From: Planoprotostelium fungivorum
Taxonomy: Eukaryota; Evosea; Variosea; Cavosteliida; Cavosteliaceae
Assembly (NCBI GenBank): GCA_003024175.1
Contig: MDYQ01000242.1
Location: 1-39,523, forward strand
DNA length: 39,523 nt
Direction of reading: 5' to 3'
Positions 10,802-20,129 of the stretch are shown here, piece by piece. Positions within the stretch are counted from its first letter, which is position 1; each line of letters begins with the position of its first letter. The notes beneath the pieces were generated by a model that saw only the letters and a list, made by a program, of their open reading frames with translations, was not told where the DNA came from and made no database searches. The position numbers and the translations under genes were made by a program.

Positions 10802-12157
10802 TTACAACTTTGGAAGGACAGAAGAAATTTTGGCCAAGATGTCATCGTGTCCCTTCAAAGTTACGATGAGACCGTCGGTGTTTGGCTTAGGAGTGTCTAT
10901 GGTGTAGCGAATGCTTCTACCGTGAGCGTCGGTGAAAGAACCACCTGCACTCTTGATGATGGCCTCCGGACCACAAGTGTCCCACTTCTTCGTGCCGGGG
11001 ATAGGGAAGAAATAAGCGTCGATCTCTCCTGTTGGAGATTCAGACGAACGAGGCGATGATGAGAAGTCGTGTGATCTCGAAGATGTGATGATCATGGTGA
11101 TAGCTTGTGATGATGTGTGTCATAGAGCGACCATCAGATCGTATGTGGACGATGATGTGACGATCTCGATCTGATGTGGCATTCGATCGCACTGACCTCT
11201 GAGGACGAGAAGACACTTGTAACCTGCTCCTCCCACTTTCACTACGCGATCCGCCTTCACAGCCTGCGTGGCCTTCTCTAAGAACTCGGTCGCATGCGAT
11301 CTTGTCGTGGCGATGACGAAATCTTTCTCGTCTCTAGCCTTAACCGGTACGTTGGTTCCCATACCTTCTCCACATTCAGTTGAATTACGATGACAAGTGA
11401 AGGATGGCTCACCCAACATGCCGTAGATGGTGGTGCCGTTGCTGTCGTCATCATTTCCGACGAAGGGCTGGAACATCACTCCGGCGATGGCCTCACCTGC
11501 GATGATGTTTTCAGACGATGTTGGATGATGTGACGTGGAACGTCACCTCGGTAAGAGATGCCGATTAGAGTCATGACGGCGGGCAGGTTACCGTCTACGA
11601 ACTCTCTCGTGGCATCCAATGGATCGACAAATACACACACCTGCGATAGATCAGATGTGGTCTGCAATTGTCGATGGATGGTGTGGACGTCCGAGACATC
11701 ACCTCTTTCTTATCTACATTCTTGTATTCCTCTGGTATCTGATACAGGGTGAGATGTGGTGAACGATTGATCTGGGTATCACCTTCAATTGATCCAAAAG
11801 ATTGAGATTGGGGATCTCTTCAGTCTCTGGAACATCTGTGTCCTCTTCGCCAACCATCGGAAGGTCTTTCCCAAAAGCCTAGAAGTCGTATCAGTCTAAT
11901 ATCCACTGGTCAACATTACTTTGTAGAGGAGACCAAAGATGAGTTTCTGAGCTTGTACGTCGGCTTCGGTCATGGGATCATTGACTCCCTTCCATTCGAC
12001 TCCCAGTTTACTGCGAGCTCTCAACGGTGATGCGAACGTATCCAAGTGCTTACCCTGACTTCCACACCTGGCGGATCACTGTGCCTGCCTTCTGTGAAGC
12101 ATCGATGGCCACAGAGAGGATGGAGCCCAGATTGACTTTGTCGCTGTTGTTTGACAT
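10802..12157 (-). CDS. BPNT1: 3'(2'),5'-bisphosphate nucleotidase (BPNT1-like, inositol monophosphatase superfamily)
   Basis: Minus strand, several exons. It starts MSNNSDKVNLGS at 12157 and continues with 'AIDASQKAGTVIRQVW', 'VNDPMTEADVQAQKLI' (the family has T-x-AD here), 'PMVGEEDTDVPETEE' (metal-binding GEE), 'VCVFVDPLDATREFVDGNLP', 'FVIATTRSHATEFL', 'RVVKVGGAGYKCLLV' and 'GTKKWDTCGPEAIIKSAGG'. It ends 'KISSVLPKL'. The series follows animal BPNT1 step by step. The enzyme hydrolyses PAP to AMP, removing the by-product of sulfation, and usually acts on inositol 1,4-bisphosphate too. The signature DPLDGT reads DPLDAT here (about 11610-11630), a small change in the metal loop. Convergent with the receptor kinase (36 bp between stops) and divergent from the CCCH gene. 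Confidence 0.88.
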
Positions 12158-12312
12158 ACTGAAGGGACGGGTAGAAGAGAAGGGACGGTAGAGATATGTT
12201 TTGTTTCGTGGGATGAGTGAGCGTGTGACGCGCAGAGCAATGCTCATCCGATGTGCGTGGAAAATCAATAAAACATCCGTTTATATTCAGCATCACATCG
12301 ACGCCGTGGAAG

Positions 12313-13706
12313 ATGTCCAATCCTTACAGCCCCAGTGACTATCGTGGAGATGGATATCAGTCTACGCGGGGAAGAGATGGATATCAGTCTTCACGCGGAA
12401 GAGGTGGATACCAACATTCCTCTCGTGGAAGAGGTGGAGGGAGAAGCAAACCGTCTGAGCAGCCTTGCAAATTCTTTGCTACTAATTCCTGTCGCAATGA
12501 TCCGTGTCAGTTCAAACACGATGCTCCTCAACAGAGTAGAAATAATCCCAATCGTACCCCACTGCTTGAAACCAGTCGAGATCCATACACAGTGGAAGAA
12601 GCCCTGCCAGAACATTACGCCGACCGTGTCGATGACGTCTCTAGTGGTGTCTTCATCATCGGACCCAAAATCCTCATCGAGAGATGTTCCAAAACGGTCA
12701 ATCAGCTAATGGATGAGAACTTTAAACGGTCTGCCCCCAAATTACAGGACAATGCCAAGAAATGTAGCCCTGATGGATACAAGACTTTCTATTTCGATAA
12801 GAAGATTCCAGGACTATCGAGGAGAAAATTAAGAGCCATGTTTTACGAGGATAAAAAGCTCGATACGCAGGTGATCCTCTTCAGCGGACGATGGTCTAAT
12901 CGGTCATGACAGGTATTAGACGAGACGGAACATGTGACTACCTTTGCAATTCCCCTGACTCAGAGCATGCATCAATACTCTGCAAAAATGCCAGAAGACA
13001 TCAGGGCTGATGCATTGAAGGTGAAGACCAACATCATCCATCACCCACGATACGCAGAGAGTGAAAGCAGCCAACACTGCAATATTCGGACAACAAGAAG
13101 ACTGGAACCGTTGGATCATGGAAGATAGACATCCCAAAGACTTTCGACCCTTCGCATGCAACCCCAACATGAGCATCATCGTCGACAAATTTCGCGAGAG
13201 GTTGAGAGACACGAGAGTGTATGAAGAATGGTACTACCTCATTGGTTGTGAACCGGACAGCATCAAGAGTGTCTTGAAAGCTGGTTGGGGGAGAGACAGA
13301 GAGTGGAAATGCAGGAGAAAAGACGAACCATCTGCAGATTTATCCGGTTTCAGTGGAAAGTGTGCAGGGCTGAATGCAAGAGAGGTGATGAATAAACACA
13401 TTCAATTTATTTTTATTTACATTGGGCATATCGGGATTGAACGGGTCACAGATTGCCATACAAGAAGTGAAGGAAGAGCTCCACCTTGATCTGAGCGACG
13501 CTTTAGATCATGAGAAACAGAAGTTGCATGAGAAAGAGTTTGGTGTTCCCCCATTGGTCTGCAGAGAGATCGTGAAGGATGATGACAGGGGAGAGAGCAA
13601 GGAGATGCAGAGGATCTTCCTCATCGTTCTCACGGAGAGCAGCCTCTCAGCCGACGTCGATCTGGTCGAACAGCTGCAGTCCTTAAAGTTGGAAGGAAAA
13701 GAATGA
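12313..13706 (+). CDS. RGG-like / CCCH zinc finger / Nudix-like protein
   Basis: Four exons in clean phase: 12313-12870, 12913-13020, 13058-13384 and 13452-13706, about 415 residues. The N-terminus (about residues 9-45) has repeated R-G-x-G-Y-Q / S-R-G-R units typical of RNA-binding tails. One CCCH finger follows (CKFFATNSCRNDPCQFKH, C-x7-C-x4-C-x3-H). The middle (about 90-290) is not recognised; it has 'DDVSSGVFIIGPKIL' and 'YEEWYYLIGCEPDSI'. The last 130 residues look like a Nudix domain: 'RRKDEPSADLSGFSGKCAG' then 'NAREIAIQEVKEELHLDL'. The EVKEE core, with its two metal-binding glutamates, is kept, but the usual R is Q, the G before the last hydrophobic is H, and the loop is about two residues short. 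A role in RNA binding and perhaps cap or nucleotide hydrolysis is inferred. In-frame ATG at 12253 is an alternative start. Confidence 0.72.
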
Positions 13707-14077
13707 AGCTGTATTGCTGTCGTTTCTTGCAAGTATCATATTCGAATGTAGATCGAGCTTCAGCACATGTAGGGAAGAGATCAGTCAACTCGGCTGTGTG
13801 AAGGATCTGAAGAAGTCTTCTGTGATGTGATTTATCGCGGTAAATACGATCGATGCCATCTTTATGCGAAGTGCACACCCTGAGTTAGATCAGGATAGAG
13901 TCAGATATGGAAGCTGAAGATAGTTGAGGGAAGAGTGGGTGGATCATCAAAAGACGGTGTCGTTTTCGGTGGGAAAGAGGCTGAACTGTTAACCAATTGA
14001 CGTCGGAAGGTCTATGGATATGGAGCTAGTACAACGAAACATTTGATACGGGTTTTATTGTACAATGCCCTTAAGGT
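13707..14077. other. Convergent intergenic gap
   Basis: About 370 bp between two convergent stops. No open frame with recognisable protein features and no RNA gene seen. AT-richer stretches near 14040-14060 probably belong to 3' ends. Confidence 0.4.
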
Positions 14078-14701
14078 TTAATCCAATCTTGCTCTCTTGG
14101 GTGATGCGGCATTGTGAGGTTTTCGATTGTAATTCCTGGGTGAAAAATGAGACCTGTGCTTCGTCAAACATACTAACCTCTTTCTAGCTGTCCTCACTTT
14201 CTCGGGGAACTTTTCCGGCTTGGTTGCGGTGATGATGTTCTGGTTGACGGCTCTGCGTTCATCGTCGCTCATCTGGACCATCATATGAACATTGACATCA
14301 GTGGCTTGATTCTTCGACTTCATATTTGGAGTCTTGAAGAGAGAGAATCTTGGCATCTTTTCTCCTTCGATAAAAGTCCCGTCACTCTGGATCTCAACGG
14401 GCTGATCGACTGTGTGTTCCATCTCGTCTACTCTGAAGGTCATGAAGAGAGTGGCCTGTGTTTGATTGTATAACATGGCATCCAATGGACAGAGTCGGAA
14501 TGTGATGCGCTTCTCTCCAGCCGTGTTCAGAATGCGTTTGTCCCAGCATTGCCAACGTTCGAGATTGGTGAACAGCCTGACTTGCCCAAATGAGTAGTCG
14601 GCAGCGTCCACAGAGCTCAAGGGGGTCGGCTGTTCGGTGTAGCCCCCAAAGAGAACATCGAACAAGTCGATGTCCAGAATGTCTTCCATGTTGTTGCCCA
14701 C
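14078..14701 (-). CDS. Uncharacterised protein with basic nuclear-type tail
   Basis: Single open frame of 207 codons, or 193 if the 42-nt segment around 14140-14181 (GTTAGT...CCCAG) is removed as an intron; both keep the same frame. I do not recognise the family. It begins acidic (MEDILDIDLFDVLFGG). A run of probable beta-strands follows: 'FTNLERWQCWDKRIL', 'KRITFRLCPLDAMLY', 'ATLFMTFRVDEMEH' and 'PVEIQSDGTFIEGEKMPRFS'. After 'VNVHMMVQMSDDERRAVNQN' the chain turns basic and ends NAASPKRARLD, which looks like a monopartite nuclear signal. An immunoglobulin-like DNA-binding or chromatin domain is one guess; evidence is weak. Starts at 14701 or 14686. Upstream, about 14765-14808, are GGCGGCG-rich repeats. 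Confidence 0.6.
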   Translation of the reverse strand: MGNNMEDILDIDLFDVLFGGYTEQPTPLSSVDAADYSFGQVRLFTNLERWQCWDKRILNTAGEKRITFRLCPLDAMLYNQTQATLFMTFRVDEMEHTVDQPVEIQSDGTFIEGEKMPRFSLFKTPNMKSKNQATDVNVHMMVQMSDDERRAVNQNIITATKPEKFPEKVRTARKRLVCLTKHRSHFSPRNYNRKPHNAASPKRARLD

Positions 14702-15295
14702 GGTTGGAAGAAGAGGCGCTTGTTGGTTGTCGGTTCGGTCAGATTATGAAAATGCGAACAAGGTGTACTGAGGGCGGCGGCGTGGGCGGCGTGAGCTTGG
14801 GCGGCGACTGACGATTCTCTCCTTGAACGTGACTTGAAACAAAGACGAGAAGGCTTCTATGGGGAGTGCATGGAGATCTTTTCCATTTCCAATGTACATC
14901 ATCATCGTGTTAATCACTCACCGGAGCCACGGACTACATACCCAGGTATTCTTGATTTTTAGATTAGAAGATATTAGACGATAAACGAGTTAAGTATGCA
15001 AAGTAGTTTCTGTTTCGGTCTGTCTGATTGGACACCCAAATGGTCGAGCATTGATTTCATCATTATTCTCTATACTTCAAACGATATTTATATTCTCAGT
15101 TGAGCCCTCCTGGATTGTGTTGTTTGATTTTGAAGACGATGTGTTGCTGATCTGAGAGTCTCAACCATTTGGACCACTCTAATTTTAGTACCCAGTGGAA
15201 CGCAGCGGAGATCTTACGCCCATCATCACACGTTCAGAGTTACAGGCCGTCATTCGTTCCCTTCTATAATCATCACTGGCTGCCAAACAAATTCG
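14702..15295. other. Divergent intergenic region with GGCGGC-rich patch
   Basis: About 590 bp between divergent starts (14701, minus; 15296, plus), so it must carry both promoters. A G/C patch of GGCGGCG, GGGCGGCGTG and GGGCGGCG motifs at about 14773-14808 is the only strong compositional feature, close to the minus-strand gene. The rest is AT-rich with no coding exon that I can support. Confidence 0.4.
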
Positions 15296-18200
15296 ATGAT
15301 GGTAGACACACGAGGGCCGTTTTCATTTCAAACTGAACCGCGTCCACTAAGTGAGAGAAGCAGAAGGAGCCAACAGCCAGAACACAGGTCACCCGATTTA
15401 ACCTCAGAAAAAGGTGATGCATCACATGACGCGCCGTGTTCAATCTCTTTCAGATCAGCAAGACAATCACACGGAATCGAACTCAAATGAGAGAGGTCGC
15501 CGAAGTGCTTCAAATGAGAGCCGAGGTGGTGGCAGGGACATCATCGTAGCGAAGAAGGTAAAACCTTTGAAGCACGTGAGACACTCAACGTCGCAGATCA
15601 CAGACCACATCGTGATGGATCCAGGGTTGAGTGAAGTTCCGATGAGCGTTTTGTTGACAAAATCAATGGAGCCTCGACGCGACGGTGACGGAAATTATCT
15701 GTCGAGGTGTGTACGGTCATCCGTTCACGAGTGTGAAGAAATACCAAACAGATCCATGTTGGGTCAACCGACCGATTATCAAGACATGAAATCGTCGATC
15801 GTCGGCAAGACCGACGATGACCTCCGATACGAGGGTCAGAGCTACAGTCGAGAGCAGACACAACAAGAAGAATTCCTCAAGAAAATCGAACGGAAGAAGA
15901 AGAAGGTGGGGTGGCTCGTTCATCACGCGTGACACTCAGCAGGAAGAGCGAGAACGAGCGAAGAACCTGCAAAGTATGCAAGTGTTCATGAAGACGCAAT
16001 TCTTGCGGCAGGAGAGAGCGTTGGAAAGATGGAACAAGATGTTGTCTGAGTGGGACGACATCAAAACGGATCTCATGTTGAAATCGAATAAGGTCAGGCT
16101 CGTGATCGCCTGATGATGTGACTCAAACTGAATTTCGCAGAATCGTGCGAGCGATCTGGTCATCGCACGAAGTGAAGAGTTCCGCTACGTGAAAGAATCC
16201 CGTGACATCGCAGAACAGAAGATCAGAACATCGAAGGGAAGACCACTGGATGACCTGTGGACTTCATTCGAGCCCATCGGCAACCCTTCTCGAGGTATAT
16301 TCAGTTTCAAGAAACAGCCGACAGATGAGCCGTGAGACAACAAACCGTGTAATTCCTCCTCACTTCTACTCAGAGTCGAAATCATAAGAAATCCAAAGCT
16401 GGCGAGGCCGACCACAGGAGACGCGATACGTCACGAGCTGTTGGCTCACCAAATGAAACCCTCGCTGGGTACTATGGTGATTCGCATATACATTGGTCAT
16501 TGTTGATGCAAGTTTAGGACGTACAAGGCTTAGAAATCGTTGGACGCGGTTTACAAGTGACACTCAGCGCTTCGTCAACTCGACAGGGTACTGTACAATC
16601 TTCTTTAGGATCGTATGGTGTCAGAGAAGACGAGTCCTTCCTTTCAGAAGGTGAAGGAGAGTTGTTCATCTCAGAAGATATGGATCAATGCTCCCCCTCG
16701 TCCAAAGGCCCAGCTGCAGCTTTCGATCGTAACGAGTGAGGATGATAATCAGATGGATCTGATGTGCCATCACAGTATCTTCATGGAAGTAGAGTTAAAT
16801 CGTCTCAAGAAAGAGAGGGTGGTATTGAAAAATACGGGAACAACTGCGGTTTATTATTCTTGGAATCAAATTGAGAAGGAAAGTTTCTTCTCTATTCCAA
16901 AAGACGATATCAGAAGGTGAGGTCGAAACGATCTCACATCTGACGTGCAAAGATTTTATTTCGATCAACACAACGGGGTCATACTTCCAGGACAAGAGGT
17001 CTCGTTCATTTTCATGTTCCGCTCGCCAACTCACGGAGTGAATGACATCATCGAGAATTAACAATCTGATAACAACAGATATATAACCAATCGTGGAGAC
17101 TGACAACACGGCCCACATTGACAAACATGAACGAGTTGATCATCAACGTCAAAGCTGTCGCGATCAGAAGAGACGAATTTACAGCAGAGAGGGAATCTTT
17201 AGAGCAACGTTTAGCCCAGAGAGAGTGAGACTATCGATCTCGATGTCACTGATGGGACCAGAATCGTCGCTGGCGTGCAGTCCATCATTGAAGACGTGTT
17301 CAATCGTACGCTGGATGCAAGAAGCCGAAAGGACAAAATAGTCGAAGAAGTATTGGAAATCACGGCGTTTAACAATGAAGAGAGGCAACGCGAACAATTG
17401 GCCACACAGAATACGGAAATCCAATTATTTTACAGTCCACACTTGTACTCATCCATCGTGGATCTTGCCTCCAAGATTACTTCAACACCGACAGTATCTG
17501 TCTTAACTTTGGGACAGGTATTGTATCCATTTGCAGATAACAATGCTGATCGAGTTTCAGCTAATTCAAAAGGTCGAAGATATCAACGTACAAGCTCATC
17601 TGTACGAAGAATTGAATGAAATCGTATCGAGGGGTTCTGTACCACCGCCGCCGTCGGTCGAGCCCACCTTTATGAAGAGAATCGCAAACGCTCTCCTCTT
17701 AGAGCTAGTCTTTGGCATCCCTGACTTATCTAGAAGAGAAAGGGATCGACTGAAACTACCTCCCAAGGTGAGACGAGAAGAAGACCGGGAGTTGAACGAC
17801 TCCAGCGATTCCTCGTGTCACACGAAGAAGAAGGTGTAGCCACGCAGCATATGGAAGAGAAAGAACAAGAGGTGGGCACGCAAGATGGTGTGTCGGTCAA
17901 AGATCGAGACAGAAGCACTGCCTCGAACAGACGTAGACGTGCAAAGAGGGTGAGACATTTCTCCTCGATCAGATGAACACAAGTCGTCGGCTCACCGTCT
18001 GATCATCACTAGGGAAATCACGCGTCATCCACTCTACTGTTGACAACTTCCACTACCCAATTGCAAAAGCTGGAATCTATCCGGAAGATCGTTCCACCGA
18101 CGCACGAGGAATCTGTGCAAAGTGTGGAGAACTCAGCAGAAGATAAGAGGTTAGACGGAGAGTACAGGAAAAATATCTACGGCGCGGTGAGAAGGCTGGA

Positions 18201-18530
18201 TGATGTCGACGACGACTGACAGTGATAACAGATCAGAGGTGTCGTGGCGGATATGCTAATTCGATTTGAGTTCTTGACTCAACACCTACCAAAAAAGATT
18301 ATCCAAAAGAAAGAGACGATTGTGAAGACAGAGCAGACGGAGGTATAGTGGATAAGCACGATGCGACGTCGATTGATGGGCTGCAGACGAAAGATGAGCC
18401 CGTACAAGAGACGACGGAGGAGAACAAGGCCGATACAGATGAAGAAGCAGAAAAGAAGGAGGAAGAGAACGCCAAGAAACGAGGAAGGAGGAGAATGGCA
18501 AGAAAAACGGGGGGACAGAGAAAGACGTGA
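15296..18530 (+). CDS. MYCBPAP: MYCBP-associated protein homolog (MYCBPAP/AMAP-1)
   Basis: About a dozen exons, roughly 900 residues, near the length of the human protein. A polar N-terminus is followed by a coiled-coil-prone stretch (EEFLKKIERKKKK, then 'QEERERAKNLQSMQ'). The family signature is clear: 'NRASDLVIARSEEFRYVKES', 'VEIIRNPKLARPTTGDA', 'DVQGLEIVGRGLQV', 'VVLKNTGTTAVYYSWNQIEK', 'FYFDQHNGVILPGQEVSFIF', 'SWRLTTRPTLTNMNELIINV' and 'VEDINVQAHLYEELNE'. The 'TGTTAVYYSW...NGVILPG' part is an ASH/MSP-like immunoglobulin fold found in many ciliary proteins. The C-terminus is Glu/Lys-rich and ends RRRMARKTGGQRKT. In animals MYCBPAP belongs to the sperm-flagellum central apparatus; presence here suggests a flagellate stage (inference). 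Two ATGs in tandem at 15296 and 15299. Confidence 0.85.
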
Positions 18531-18837
18531 CGAGTTTGGCGCTGTTTACTATCGTTGTTGTTAGGAGGAGCGGTTTGGTCTATTCTAATATCGAAAGAGA
18601 ATGAATGAAGTGAAGCTGTGGTATTTTGTCGTTATAGTTTTCGATGACCTCGAAATCACAGCAACGAAGAGAGCATCAGATCCTTCGAATGTTTCTTGTG
18701 CCAAGACGGATTTGAAATCAAGAGGTATGTCATGAATGTAGTGATGATCTACGCCTTGGATGAAGTAATCAGACGGAGTCATCTGTCTCTGGGCTGAGAA
18801 GCAGACGCTCCTTTTTGTACACTACCCCTGAACTCTC
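18531..18837. other. Gap between MYCBPAP and the sacsin-like pseudogene, with one small minus-strand ORF
   Basis: Contains a 65-codon minus-strand open frame at 18585-18782 (starts MTPSDYFIQGVDHHYIHDIP). It has protein-like composition but no recognisable domain, no clear upstream exon and no related copy in the window. It could be a small gene, an exon remnant or chance. I do not call it a gene. Confidence 0.25.
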
Positions 18838-19945
18838 ATGGCTCTCACGTTTCGACCGCATGCTAGCGAAGAGACAGATCAACGTCCATTGTGGCTGATG
18901 ATGGAGACAGATCGTCACGGCTTCGGAAGTCTAGCAGTGGTTGGAGAACTGCGAGCGCAAGCTCTCAGATGCAGAATCGACCCATTTGACACCCAGAACA
19001 AGACAGTACATCAAGGTCAATCCCAGGAGAGGTGGGGCAGTCTCGCTGACGAGAGAAGGCTTACCGTAGAAGTGTCAGGGCACAAATCAAAGTGGGAGGA
19101 GCACAGGAGACGATAGTCTTTAGCAAGAACTTGTCCACCACATCTATCCTATCCGTGACATCGAGCCAGCAGACCTCAGCGCAAGCGGCCTCAAACGACA
19201 CGTGAGGAAGCAGAATAGATACAATTTTCTCTCTCCATCCGATGTCATCCCTTCAAGTACTACCATCGAAACGGACAGATGATGACTGCCGCACAAGTCG
19301 CCGTGTTCGATCGACCACCTGTCGTACTCAATTCACTGAAATAAGTGCGACATTTCATCCGTCATGATCTCACCTGATGACGATCGGGTGATCACCAGGT
19401 CTCTTACATCACGACGCCCATCGACGAGGCGATGGTCATTCAATTCGGGGCTAGACCGATGGATCCCATACAAACATTCAAGAACCTTTGGGCTCAAGAT
19501 AAATTCACGCTCCATCATCAGATGGCGCATCGAATGTTTGCCTGCGAAATGAATTCTTCTCCCTGAGCCAATCGGTTGACCCCAAATCTGCCCTTGTCGC
19601 TTGGACTGTCCTTTCATCTCAAGAGAAGTCATCGCTGCTCGACTTCCCATCGAGGTGCACGTGCGGAAGCTGAGATCAGACGATGTCATCCATCACCTAG
19701 AATCTATCGGATCCAACAGAAACGACAGGATGCACAATACTCTGTACAAGGAGATCGCTATATGCTTGCAGTGGATCACGAAGAACGGAATGAAGAACAT
19801 TGTGAAGCTAAAAGCGATGTGATCACATCGATCGTGACATCGACGTTTGACACCTCGTCGGCTGTGAATCATCTACAACGTAAAGTGCGGAATGTGGGTC
19901 ACCGGCTTCTTTCTTGTGTGAGTAGTCACCACTTCTCTTCTTGAC
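18838..19945 (+). pseudogene. Decayed, internally deleted copy of the adjacent sacsin-like gene
   Basis: Three blocks align in order with the intact gene at 20130-25467. Block 1 (about 18965-19090) matches 21205-21330: 'GCAGAATCGACC', 'AACAAGACAGT', 'CATCAAGGTCAA', 'CGCTGACGA' and 'GTGTCAGGGCA' recur with substitutions. Here ACAGTACATCAAG has one base more than ACAGTCATCAAG, which breaks the frame, and CCGCAG has become CCGTAG, a stop. Block 2 (about 19395-19545) matches 23040-23165 ('VIQFGARPMDPIQTFKNLW' against 'AIQFGAKAVDPIDTFKKLW'). Block 3 (about 19570-19822) matches 23770-24030 ('NTLYKEIAICLQWITKNG' against 'GTLYREISECLKWIDKFG'). About 1.4 kb and 0.6 kb are missing between blocks. The GHKL ATPase part was never copied or is lost. 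No open frame covers more than one block. Confidence 0.8.
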
Positions 19946-20129
19946 GTTGAGATCGAGTGGCTTTTTTCACAGCTGAGGAGTCTGAGCGTATTTAGACATC
20001 CAGTTTGGTGAAATTTCGGTTGTATATTCGAATATTACGGGAAAAGTAAGCCATTCCGAAGAAAGGGCTCAAGCGCTCCAGACGCCATGTTGGAGCGGAA
20101 AAATCTTTGGTCCACAATCAAAAACAGAG

